From contig JAJDDV010000068.1 of NCBI GenBank assembly GCA_029260135.1, positions 1-64,000 of the forward strand: a stretch of 64,000 bases of DNA. Direction: 5' to 3'. The notes beneath the pieces were generated by a model, which worked only from the letters and a program-made list of their open reading frames with translations, searched no databases and was not told the origin of the DNA. The position numbers were made by a program, and so were the translations under genes. Below are positions 35,492-43,379 of this stretch, in pieces (positions within the stretch are counted from its first letter, which is position 1; each line of letters starts with the position of its first letter). The DNA comes from Phycisphaerae bacterium (lineage in GTDB: Bacteria; Planctomycetota; Phycisphaerae; UBA1845).

Positions 35492-36665
35492 CGGGGGTCA
35501 TGGCCGTACCGCGTTCGATGGCGCCGTTGCCGTATCGATTGCGGATTTCATCGACGGCCTGGTCGAGTTGGCGCGTGTCACGACGGTCATCGGTCGCATC
35601 GAACAAGGCGAGTTGTTCATCGCGTGACTCCGTAAGGTTCGACGCAGCCATTCCGATCAATCGGACAGCCAACTCGTGCTTGCTCCACCACGGTTGGAAC
35701 AGTGTCGACGCAGATCGCCAGAGCGTGTCGGTTTCGTCTGTTCCTTCCGTCAGCGTTAGGCTTCGCGTAACGGTCGCGAAGTTCGACGTTCGCACTTTGA
35801 TGGAAACCGTTCGGGCGACGCGGCCATGCCGGCGCAACCGACGGGCAACACCTTCCGTATGATGGAGCAACACGCGGCGCAGGTGGTCTTCATCGTTCAC
35901 GTCAACGGAGAACGTCACCTCGTGACTAATGCTCTTGGCCTGGCGGTCGGTGATCACGTCGCGATCGTCGATGCCTCGAACGAGGCGATAGAACCGCTCA
36001 CCCGTATCGCCGAAGTGTTGTCGGAGTTCTTCCTTGGCGTGTCGGCGAAGGTCGGCGAAGGTTTGCACGCCGAGCCGTTCGAGTTTGGGGAGGGTCGCCT
36101 TGCCGACACCCCAGAGGCGCGACACGGGTAGTGGATCGAGAAACGCGAGTATTGCATCGGACTGCACGACGACCAACCCATCCGGTTTTTCCTGATCGCT
36201 TGCGAGTTTGGCGAGAAACTTGTTCGACGCGACGCCGATCGATGCAGTGAGCTGGGTCTCTTCTTGGATCCGCTGTTTCAGCTCGCGAGCGATCTTCTCG
36301 GCCGGGCCGAGCAGGCGCGTCGAGCCGGTCACATCGAGGAACGCCTCGTCGATCGATAAGGGTTCGACTTTGGGGGTGTAGTGCTCGAAGATCGAGAACA
36401 CCTGCGCCGAGGCCTCGGAATAACGGGTCATGCTGGGTCGAACGATAATCGCGTCGGGGCAGAGGCGGACGGCCTGTGCCATCGGCATGGCACTTCCGCA
36501 GCCGAAGGGCCTCGCTTCGTAACTGGCTGTCGACACGACACCTCGCCCCTTGGGGTCACCGCCGACGAGTACGGGTTTTCCGCGCAGCTCGGGATGGTCG
36601 CGTTGTTCGACGGCGGCGAAAAACGCGTCCATGTCGACGTGCAGGATGTGACGATCAGGTTTCAT
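35481..36665 (-). CDS. dinB: DNA polymerase IV (Y-family translesion polymerase)
   Basis: Starting at ATG 36665, the 394-aa protein opens 'HILHVDMDAFFAAVE' (metal-binding Asp11), followed by 'SYEARPFGCGSAMP' and 'EPLSIDEAFLDVTG' (catalytic Asp-Glu), then helix-hairpin-helix ('LWGVGKATLPKLERLGV') and little-finger domains. It performs low-fidelity lesion bypass. The start overlaps the end of the nuclease-fusion gene by 11 bases and its stop overlaps the deiminase gene by 11 bases. A C-terminal 'EQLALFDA' motif resembles a beta-clamp-binding peptide. Confidence 0.95.
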   Translation of the reverse strand: MKPDRHILHVDMDAFFAAVEQRDHPELRGKPVLVGGDPKGRGVVSTASYEARPFGCGSAMPMAQAVRLCPDAIIVRPSMTRYSEASAQVFSIFEHYTPKVEPLSIDEAFLDVTGSTRLLGPAEKIARELKQRIQEETQLTASIGVASNKFLAKLASDQEKPDGLVVVQSDAILAFLDPLPVSRLWGVGKATLPKLERLGVQTFADLRRHAKEELRQHFGDTGERFYRLVRGIDDRDVITDRQAKSISHEVTFSVDVNDEDHLRRVLLHHTEGVARRLRRHGRVARTVSIKVRTSNFATVTRSLTLTEGTDETDTLWRSASTLFQPWWSKHELAVRLIGMAASNLTESRDEQLALFDATDDRRDTRQLDQAVDEIRNRYGNGAIERGTAMTPDEK

Positions 36666-38874
36666 TCTCGGTCGACGGCTGTGCGTCCGCCCCATCCTCT
36701 TCGAACGCTTCGGCAAGAAGTCCTGGCGCGTCCATCGTCATCAGCTTATCCGCGCCGATGAACCGCACCTGTCCGGTGTCTCTTTGAAGCTCGCGCACGA
36801 CGATGCAGAAGGCGTCCAGCACGGTCTTGGGGAGTCGGCGATCCTCGCCGCGCTCTCGCCTTTTGACGGCGGAGCGATGCCTCGCGAGGATTCGCTCGGC
36901 GTCGGGCGCACGGTCTTCGAGAACGTCGTAGCACGCACCGCGCGCGGTGAGGATGGCGGTCTTCCGACGGCCGTCCAGTCCGGGCAAAACCAGAAGACCG
37001 TGCATCAGCGATTCCGCCCGGCGAAGCATGACGGCGTGTTCAAATGCCGCCTGCAACAAAGCGACCTCACGTGTCGGCGCCACCTCGAGATCCGTCTCCC
37101 AGCTCATGACTTGCTGGGCATCGTGGCTGGGATCGAGCTGGACCAGCGGCGTGTCATCGATCCCTTGAAGAAGCTCGTCGCGTTGGCGAATGCGGTGGTG
37201 GTACGCTTCCTCATCGACGCGCCGCGCGCAGGGTCCGGCGCATTGACGCAGATAGTAACGGTTGCAGAGCGTGGCTGCGTCGGCGCCCTGCAGAGACGGC
37301 AGCAGATTCGCCGTCGGGGTCGGGGAGGGGCACAGTGCCAGGCCCAGCGTGGCCGCGACGGCGTCGCGCAACGCCCTGGCCTGGTGTACACTGCGGAAGG
37401 GCCCGAAGCAGCGCCGGCCCGACTGCGGCTGGGCGAAGACATCGAGCTGACTCCAGGGTTTGCCGTTCTCGCAGAGATAGGTGTATTGTGTCCACCGGCG
37501 CATCTGGCGGTTGAAGGGCGGTCTGAGTGCGCGGATCAGCTCGGCTTCGATCAACAGTGCTTCGAGTTCGCTGTCGGTTGGTCGGACATCGACCCGGGCG
37601 ACCTGCAGGGTCCAGCCGCCGAAGTGGTTTCCGCCCGTCGTTGTTCGAAGGTGGGTCCTCACGCGCGTGCGGACGGTTTTCGACTTGCCGATGTAGAGCA
37701 GCTTTCCATCGCCATCGTACATGGCGTACACGCCGCAGCCCTTGGGCAACTTCTTCAAATCGTCGACGGAGGTTCGAACGATCCCGCCATCGGATGCGTC
37801 CAGCGCGGAAAAGGCTGTCGTGCTCGACCGGCGAGTTCGTTCTCTTACCGGGCGGGTGGCGAACTCGACGGCGCGTGCGGATACGCGAAGCGATACATCC
37901 GGGCGGAGATCACGAGATAGCGATGTGAGGCGCAGGCCATCCAGCGCACCGGGGTTCGCGCAACCGGAGAGGCGAAGCTGGGCGAGCGCGTTTGACGGTG
38001 CGGCACTGAGCAACGCTTCTATCTGCTCGCGAAGTCGATTCTTGGATCTGCCCGTCACGTCGACAGGCCAATGGACCATCGGGCGAACCTCGTGCTCCAT
38101 AAAGGTCGGCGTCAATCCTCGGCTGCCCTCCTCGACAACGACTACGCCTTTAGGCTCGTCCATCTCGGCAAAAGAGACGCGATCGGGTGATCCGGCGTAG
38201 ACAATCGGAACCGTGCAACCGTTGTCCGACGACAGCGATTGATGTTTGTGGATGTGTCCGGCTGCGACGTAGTCAAACGCCGCCGGGACGGCGTCCTTCG
38301 CGATGACGTCGTCGCCGACGCGGAAGCGGTACCCGACCGGACCGCACGTTGCGGAATCAAACGTCTGGTGTACCGCGAGGATTCTCAGATCGGCACGCGT
38401 CTTGGACCATTGCGTGGCCTCGAGCGCGAGCGGGAACTTCCTGGCTGATTCTCGCCGTAGACAGGGGAACGATGAGACAGCCAGCACCCTCTTTCCGACT
38501 CTGAACCGTAGCGTACACGGCTCGGTGATGATGTGGATGTTCGGATGAGAAAGGAAGACGCCCGCGGGAATGGTCGAGCGTTCGTGGTTTCCGGGTACGA
38601 TGACGACAGGGATGCCCTTGGCAGCGACGCCCATCAGCGGCATGGCTGCTTCCACCATGGCCCGGCTGCTGGGTTTGGGCATGTCGAAGAGATCCCCGGC
38701 GTGAAGGACCAGGTCGACCCCCTCGACCGTGGCCCGTTCCAGAACGCGTGTGAAGCTTTGGACGAGGTCGTCACCGCGGCGCGGGCGATTGTGCCTTGGC
38801 CTGGCGGGGAGGTCGGCACCGATGTGCGAGTCGGCGGTGTGAAGGATTCGCAGCGGTCGGGTCATGGATGCCAT
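36655..38874 (-). CDS. Fusion nuclease: SbcD/Mre11-like phosphoesterase + UvrC N-terminal (GIY-YIG) region
   Basis: From ATG 38874 there are 739 aa; the longer frame to 39009 runs into a dispersed repeat. The N-terminal half is a Mre11/SbcD phosphoesterase: 'HTADSHIG' (Asp15, His17), 'LHAGDLFD' (Asp61), 'GNHER' (96-98), 'AVHQ' (His169) and 'AGHIHKH' (His207, His209). The C-terminal half matches UvrC's first half: GIY-YIG motif 'GVYAMYDG...LLYIGKS' (381-398), Arg404/406, catalytic Glu about 443, the Cys cluster C537/C545/C549 ('CNRYYLRQCAGPC') and a UVR-like helix at about 610-623. It lacks the UvrC C-terminal nuclease and HhH. dinB is co-transcribed. Confidence 0.85.
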   Translation of the reverse strand: MASMTRPLRILHTADSHIGADLPARPRHNRPRRGDDLVQSFTRVLERATVEGVDLVLHAGDLFDMPKPSSRAMVEAAMPLMGVAAKGIPVVIVPGNHERSTIPAGVFLSHPNIHIITEPCTLRFRVGKRVLAVSSFPCLRRESARKFPLALEATQWSKTRADLRILAVHQTFDSATCGPVGYRFRVGDDVIAKDAVPAAFDYVAAGHIHKHQSLSSDNGCTVPIVYAGSPDRVSFAEMDEPKGVVVVEEGSRGLTPTFMEHEVRPMVHWPVDVTGRSKNRLREQIEALLSAAPSNALAQLRLSGCANPGALDGLRLTSLSRDLRPDVSLRVSARAVEFATRPVRERTRRSSTTAFSALDASDGGIVRTSVDDLKKLPKGCGVYAMYDGDGKLLYIGKSKTVRTRVRTHLRTTTGGNHFGGWTLQVARVDVRPTDSELEALLIEAELIRALRPPFNRQMRRWTQYTYLCENGKPWSQLDVFAQPQSGRRCFGPFRSVHQARALRDAVAATLGLALCPSPTPTANLLPSLQGADAATLCNRYYLRQCAGPCARRVDEEAYHHRIRQRDELLQGIDDTPLVQLDPSHDAQQVMSWETDLEVAPTREVALLQAAFEHAVMLRRAESLMHGLLVLPGLDGRRKTAILTARGACYDVLEDRAPDAERILARHRSAVKRRERGEDRRLPKTVLDAFCIVVRELQRDTGQVRFIGADKLMTMDAPGLLAEAFEEDGADAQPSTENET

Positions 38875-38956
38875 TAGAACGGATCGACGGCGACGAGCCA
38901 AGAGATTTGTTCGGTTTTTGTTAGAATGGGTGCGGCGGTCGTCGAGCGAGGGCGCC

Positions 38957-38999
38957 GGGGTGGCCAAGGTCGTTAGCGAAGCGCTGACCTGGGGGAATG
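38957..38999 (-). repeat. 43-bp dispersed repeat, copy 1 (inverted)
   Basis: This copy reads as the reverse complement of the copies at 41085-41127 and 41456-41498 (core: CCAGGTCAGCGCTTCGCTAA). It lies just upstream of the nuclease-fusion gene and past the 3' end of the beta-helix gene. Confidence 0.85.
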
Positions 39000-39032
39000 C
39001 TTCGCCCACCGATCATCACCGCCGTCCCCGCC

Positions 39033-40913
39033 TTACCACCCTCCCGGTTCAGCCCATCGCGCGCCCAACCGATCCAATCCCGTTCGCTGGAAGACCGCGA
39101 AGTCCAGCAGGTCGATGTGGTCCTGTGGCGCAGCCTTGAAATCGAAGGGCTCACACCCTGGTTGGAACGGTTGTTCATCCGGGCCGGTCATGCAGGCGTC
39201 CCAGGCTGCGAAGTCGTTCAGCGTTCGGACCCGATCCCCGTCGTAGTCGCCGATCCCGAATTCGTAGGCGCCCATGTCGATTCGTCCGCGCAGAATGCGA
39301 ACGTGACCGTCGGCGTCGCGATAGGAGGCCAGCGACGGGTCGGGGTCTCCGAGGTCGATAACTGGCGAGAACATCGAGAGTCTAAGGTTGTCGTCATCGT
39401 TACCGACGATGTCGTCCGGGCCGTCCGCGTCGACGAACAGCGGGTCAAGGTCGACATTGCCCATGGTACCAGGCCGGGGAGTCCAATTCTGAAGCACGGA
39501 GTAGTTGACAACGGGCGGATACTCGAAGAACCAGATCCCCGCGCCAACATCATGGTCGGTCACGTTGTTCCAGAAGATAGAGTTCTCTGCGCTCACCCCC
39601 CCTACCGCCCCAAGTGATCCACCGAGGCTACCAGTATTATGCATGAACGTGCAATTCAAGAGTAAGGTCGACGAAGCTAGTCCAACACGTAGTGCGCCAT
39701 AATCAGAGCCAGCGTTGCCGCTGAAAACACAGTTGATCAAGATAGCGTTTTCCACATGTGCTCCACCACTCCCCACGGTGATGCCGTCACCGTTTCCGAA
39801 GAACCTACAATCGACGATTATTGGAGACCCGCCCGAACTCATACCCTGCGCGCTCTCCAGGAATAGGCATCCATGAATGTGTGGCGCCGTACTACCCCGC
39901 ACACGAAGGCCCGCATGGCCATTGCGAATGAAACGACAGCCTGAAATGGTTCTACTGGAGCCGTAGATCAATCCCACGGTGCCGTTTTGGACAAAAGCGC
40001 AATCGATAAAGGACGGGTCTAGGCTTGGCTCGTCCCAGTTCCACACATCGGCCCCGATACCGCGATTGCGTATGAACGTGCAATTCTCAAATGTCGGATC
40101 GCCGAGACGCGACATCACGCCTCGCACGGCATTATCTGTGAATGTAGAGTGTCGCACCGTGAGGCTGGAGGCCTCGGCCCTAAGACCCGTTCCTTCGCTA
40201 CTTCGTACTGTCACACCGTCCAGGATGCTGGTCGTGTCAAGATCCTCAGCGAGGACCACTGGGTCACTATTGTCGCAATAGCTCGGGCGGCACAGTTCGC
40301 AGCAGTAGAAACGTGCAAGTCCAGCACAGAAATAATCCCATTCCTGAGTGCAATCGGGTGAGGAAGACAGAAGATCAACAACGATTTGCTCGCAGACCGG
40401 ATCATCACAGCCGCCCTCGCCCGGCCGTTCGATGCAGCAGTTGCTGGTTGGCTCGAGCGTCGGATCATCGTCTTGGCTGAGATCGCCATCAAGAATCGTC
40501 TGATTGACAGCGATATCGCGCTGGCGGCGCTGGGTCTCCCAGCCCGCAAACCCACCATAGATGCCGACGTTGTTCATCAGCTTGAATGTGGCTGACGTAG
40601 GGTCGTCAGGGTCTGTGCGCCTGCTCGGGAGATACGTCCCCGCTGCTACCCAGATCTCGCAGGGCGACTGGGGCAGGCAGTTGCCCGTGCGTTCCACATC
40701 ATCGAGTGCCTCCTGGAGATGGTTGTACGCATCTGCCCAGGAGCTGCCGTCGCGCGCGCCGGCGACGTTCGTGTTGACGAAGATCACGCGGGTGCCCGAG
40801 GGCTGGAATGCGTTGGCGACTGGGGGCAGGGCGGAGCACGCGCAGAGGATCGACCCAACGCAAATGAGAACGGTGGAGTTGTGCTGCCGGCAGCCGTTTA
40901 ATGTTCTTCGCAT
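39033..40913 (-). CDS. Secreted right-handed beta-helix protein with Cys-rich insert and dockerin-like tail
   Basis: From ATG 40913 there are 626 aa, with a signal peptide ('STVLICVGSILCACSALPPV'). Repeated short strands such as 'TFENCTFIRNRGIGADV', 'ISGCRFIRNGHAGLRV' and 'LLNCTFMHNTGS' build a parallel beta-helix of the pectate-lyase/polymorphic-outer-membrane type. A Cys-rich insert (about residues 158-212, starting 'SNCCIERPGEGGCDD') interrupts the helix. The C-terminus has two Asp-rich loops ('GDYDGDRVRTLNDFAAWDAC', 'HIDLLDFAVFQ'). It is probably surface-exposed and binds or cleaves polysaccharide. Confidence 0.8.
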   Translation of the reverse strand: MRRTLNGCRQHNSTVLICVGSILCACSALPPVANAFQPSGTRVIFVNTNVAGARDGSSWADAYNHLQEALDDVERTGNCLPQSPCEIWVAAGTYLPSRRTDPDDPTSATFKLMNNVGIYGGFAGWETQRRQRDIAVNQTILDGDLSQDDDPTLEPTSNCCIERPGEGGCDDPVCEQIVVDLLSSSPDCTQEWDYFCAGLARFYCCELCRPSYCDNSDPVVLAEDLDTTSILDGVTVRSSEGTGLRAEASSLTVRHSTFTDNAVRGVMSRLGDPTFENCTFIRNRGIGADVWNWDEPSLDPSFIDCAFVQNGTVGLIYGSSRTISGCRFIRNGHAGLRVRGSTAPHIHGCLFLESAQGMSSGGSPIIVDCRFFGNGDGITVGSGGAHVENAILINCVFSGNAGSDYGALRVGLASSTLLLNCTFMHNTGSLGGSLGAVGGVSAENSIFWNNVTDHDVGAGIWFFEYPPVVNYSVLQNWTPRPGTMGNVDLDPLFVDADGPDDIVGNDDDNLRLSMFSPVIDLGDPDPSLASYRDADGHVRILRGRIDMGAYEFGIGDYDGDRVRTLNDFAAWDACMTGPDEQPFQPGCEPFDFKAAPQDHIDLLDFAVFQRTGLDRLGARWAEPGGW

Positions 40914-40928
40914 GGCGATGCCCGTTTT

Positions 40929-40937
40929 ATTATAGCA
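40929..40937 (-). promoter_or_regulatory. Extended -10 promoter of the beta-helix gene
   Basis: TGCTATAAT on the minus strand lies 15 bases before the ATG at 40913, a TGn extended -10. No good -35 was seen, as often in extended -10 promoters. The leader would be very short. Confidence 0.4.
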
Positions 40938-41084
40938 GGTTGCCGCAGTAGTTTCCGGGTGCAATGCGATGTCGCGAGGGGTCGGCAGAGCCGTGTGAGT
41001 CGTCAGGTATCCGGAGGAAAAATCAGCTCTCCTCAATCGGCGCCGGGGCTGACGTGGTACCACGACGTCGAAACGCGAAGAGAT

Positions 41085-41127
41085 CATTCCTCCAGGTCAG
41101 CGCTTCGCTAACGACCTGAGCCACCCA
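41085..41127 (+). repeat. 43-bp dispersed repeat, copy 2
   Basis: CATTCCTCCAGGTCAGCGCT... through CCACCCA. It differs from copies 1 and 3 at only a few bases. Confidence 0.85.
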
Positions 41128-41235
41128 GCCGTCCGTCCCCCACCGTTGCTTCGCAACAATGGGGCACCCAGCGCGCCATCCATACAAGAACCGTTCCGAA
41201 CAGGATTGGGGGCACCCTTGCGTGCTCGTTTTCCG

Positions 41236-41267
41236 CCCTCACCCTAACCCTCTCCCTGGGAGGGGGG
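41236..41267 (-). repeat. CCCTCACC/CCCTCTCC dispersed repeat
   Basis: Reverse-orientation relative of the unit at 25521-25553, with the same CCCTCAC...CCCTCTCCCT order. Confidence 0.5.
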
Positions 41268-41343
41268 ATGTTGGCAACCGCACGGCGGTATTGGGATCGG
41301 TTGGGCATGGCATTCGGTGCCAGCCCTGAAGGGTGGCGTTACA

Positions 41344-41366
41344 GGCACCGATTGAGAATCGGTGCC
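41344..41366. repeat. Perfect 10-bp stem hairpin
   Basis: GGCACCGATT-gag-AATCGGTGCC. It could be a REP element or terminator-like structure. No T-run follows on the plus strand. Confidence 0.6.
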
Positions 41367-41410
41367 ACATGCTGAGCGGCACTACGCTTGGCCGTGGCAC
41401 CGGAGGCTGC

Positions 41411-41440
41411 CCGCTCCTTTTCAGTCGCGTCTCGGATTCG
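41411..41440 (-). repeat. Single dispersed relative of the 53-bp array unit
   Basis: On the plus strand CCGCTCCTTT...CTCGGATTCG is the reverse complement of the array unit with three mismatches in 30 bases. Confidence 0.75.
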
Positions 41441-41455
41441 TGGGGCAGTGCGAAT

Positions 41456-41498
41456 CATTCCTCCAGGTCAGCGCTTCGCTAACGACTTGGGCCACCCA
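41456..41498 (+). repeat. 43-bp dispersed repeat, copy 3
   Basis: Same orientation as copy 2, 371 bases further on. It directly follows the array-unit relative. Confidence 0.85.
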
Positions 41499-41601
41499 GA
41501 GGGCCTTACGCGGATCAAGAGCAGAGGCGCTCGGCGCAAAAAAACGGCGGCTGAGGGTGATGATGCCGCCAGCCGCCGCTGAGTCACTTTGGGATGAACC
41601 G

Positions 41602-42546
41602 CTAGAGTTCGACAACAATGTCAAACACGGCGTGCTCGAGCGCGCGATCGTGCTCGGGGCAGCAGCCCTTCTTCTTCTTGATGATCACCTTCTTCTCAAC
41701 GGTTTTCTCGCGACTCTTGCCGCAACCGCCTTTGCCGCAGCCGCCCTTGACCACGACCTTCTTGGCCTTCGCGCTCTTGTCGCAGCCGCCTTTATCGCAA
41801 CCACCCTTGCCACAGCCAGCCTTGGCCGCGACCTTCTTCGACTTGCCGCCTTTGTCGCAGCCGCCCTTGTCGCATCCGCCCTTGCCGCCGCAACCCTTGG
41901 AGGCTGCCTTCTTCGAGCAGTCGCCCTTGCCACCGCAACCCTTCGAAGCGGCCTTCTTGTCGCAACCGCCTTTGTCACAGCCGCCCTTGTCGCATCCACC
42001 CTTGTCACAGCCGCCCTTGGCCGCGAACTTCTTGGAGCAGTCGCCCTTGCCACAGCAACCCTTCGAAGCGGACTTCTTGTCGCAACCGCCTTTATCGCAG
42101 CCACCCTTGCCGCAACCACCCTTGTCGCCCATTCCGTGATGGAGGGCTTTGAGCAGCTCATGCAAACGACCCATGGAATGGCAGTCGCCGCCGCCGCACC
42201 CGCCGTGGGCCTTTCCGGACCCGTGATGACCGATGAAGGCCTCTATGTGTCCGTGGCCCTGGGCTTTGTGTCCGTGGCCCTGGGCTTTGTGACCGTGGCC
42301 ACCGCGTTTAACATTGCACGACTTGCAGCCGGCGCAACAGTCGCAGGAGCATGCGCAGCCCGCGGCGGCCTTGTGGAAGTCGCCGAATGCGCGATCGGCG
42401 AAGCCGTGCGACTGATCGCCGAACGGCGCGGCGATGACAATCTTCTTGGTGATGCACTTGTCACAATCACCGGCTTGCACGGGATTCGTTGCGAACACCA
42501 CGAGAGGCATCGCCGTAAGTACGAACAGCTTCAGTCGCGACAACAT
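41602..42546 (-). CDS. Exported Cys/Lys/Gly repeat protein with His-rich segment
   Basis: ATG at 42546 with AGGAG six bases upstream gives 314 aa. A signal peptide ('LKLFVLTAMPLVVFATNPVQA') precedes a mature protein with about 33 Cys by hand count. The first part has 'CACSCDCCAGCKSC', then two 'HGHKAQG' units. A long low-complexity part consists of KGGCDKGGC-type units separated by 'KKAASKG' blocks, and the end is Lys-rich with 'GCCPEHD'. It is soluble, basic and exported. Metal binding (metallothionein-like) or a disulfide-crosslinked envelope polymer are the best guesses; no family is recognised. The antisense frame over it is a repeat shadow. Confidence 0.75.
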   Translation of the reverse strand: MLSRLKLFVLTAMPLVVFATNPVQAGDCDKCITKKIVIAAPFGDQSHGFADRAFGDFHKAAAGCACSCDCCAGCKSCNVKRGGHGHKAQGHGHKAQGHGHIEAFIGHHGSGKAHGGCGGGDCHSMGRLHELLKALHHGMGDKGGCGKGGCDKGGCDKKSASKGCCGKGDCSKKFAAKGGCDKGGCDKGGCDKGGCDKKAASKGCGGKGDCSKKAASKGCGGKGGCDKGGCDKGGKSKKVAAKAGCGKGGCDKGGCDKSAKAKKVVVKGGCGKGGCGKSREKTVEKKVIIKKKKGCCPEHDRALEHAVFDIVVEL

Positions 42547-43379
42547 TGCGTCTCCTTTCAAAGACAAGGATCTTCTTCGATCCACCCCTGGCGACTCATC
42601 TCGCCGTTGGCTTTTTTCCATCTTCCCAACAGTGGATCCGAGGCATCTCGAAGGCAGCTCCACCGTCGGGCTCGAACAGTCACGTCAGCTTCTTTACGAT
42701 CGGACTGACCGGTCCTGCCTCTCCTTCGGAATCCAGCTCGACGATCTGGAGATTGTCTCCGAAGTATTATCGGCACTGAGCGGTCAACCTCGCCGGTACG
42801 CTTTGTCGCCGCTCGTTGCGGTCAGGGCGTGGGTAGGCTCTCTTGCAGCATGTGCCGAACCACCCGCCGGAAACGCGATGGCGTGGTTGGATCCCCTCCT
42901 CGGTCGGAATGCGCCGCACGCCGTTTGCAGCAACAGATCATGAGGATGCCAGAACCGCCCCGGCGTCGTCAAGCGCGTCCTACAACAAAGGACGTATTTC
43001 GCCCGGCCGTTACACTGCTGTTAAGAAAATGTACGGGGCATATTCGCGCGTAAACCGCCGCTGCTGGAAGTGAGGACCTGACGCCAGCCCACGCATTTCC
43101 GTCGATCTCTTTGTTGAATCCGAAGCGGCACTACTGGGATGCATCATCGCTTCGGTGGCTGCGAGTCCATAGGCGATCGGCGGCGGTCGACCAGCGTCGG
43201 GTGCGTCCCGGGGCTCTGCGCTCGGCAAGAACCCGTGATGATGACACTCGATGGAAGATGTGTGGCGTGACGCAGGATTATCGGTGCTTCGGTGCGGAAG
43301 TTTCTTGAACCGGCCGTGCGAAAGGCGGACAATGCTCGTTGGGCTCACCCGCAGGGTCCGAGGCCATCGGAGAGTGCTC
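42547..43379. other. Divergent intergenic region
   Basis: About 830 bases between the Cys-repeat gene and the ECF sigma gene. It holds the leader hairpins at 42568-42605 and an inverted pair CTTCGGA/TCCGAAG near 42724 and 42760. No frame in it shows a recognised protein. Confidence 0.45.
42568..42605 (-). promoter_or_regulatory. Twin leader hairpins before the Cys-repeat gene
   Basis: On the minus strand, two perfect 5-bp hairpins with 6-base loops follow each other, GGCGA-gatgag-TCGCC then GGATC-gaagaa-GATCC, ending about 20 bases before the start codon. They could be a regulatory leader. No known riboswitch was recognised. Confidence 0.35.

Larger units (their letters stand above)
40914..41601. 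other. Repeat-rich intergenic region
   Basis: About 690 bases without a supported gene hold the beta-helix gene promoter, two 43-bp repeat copies, a CCCTCACC-type repeat, a perfect 10-bp hairpin at 41344-41366 and a relative of the 53-bp array unit. Confidence 0.7.

Noticed and set aside
38875..39009. N-terminal extension of the nuclease-fusion gene
   Set aside because: These 45 residues are encoded by the 43-bp dispersed repeat and flanking DNA; the phosphoesterase domain starts directly after ATG 38874.
41362..42708. Long plus-strand open frame over the Cys-repeat gene (448 codons, alanine/leucine-rich)
   Set aside because: It is the complement of the KGGC-repeat coding strand. The minus-strand gene has a signal peptide and a Shine-Dalgarno; the plus frame has neither.
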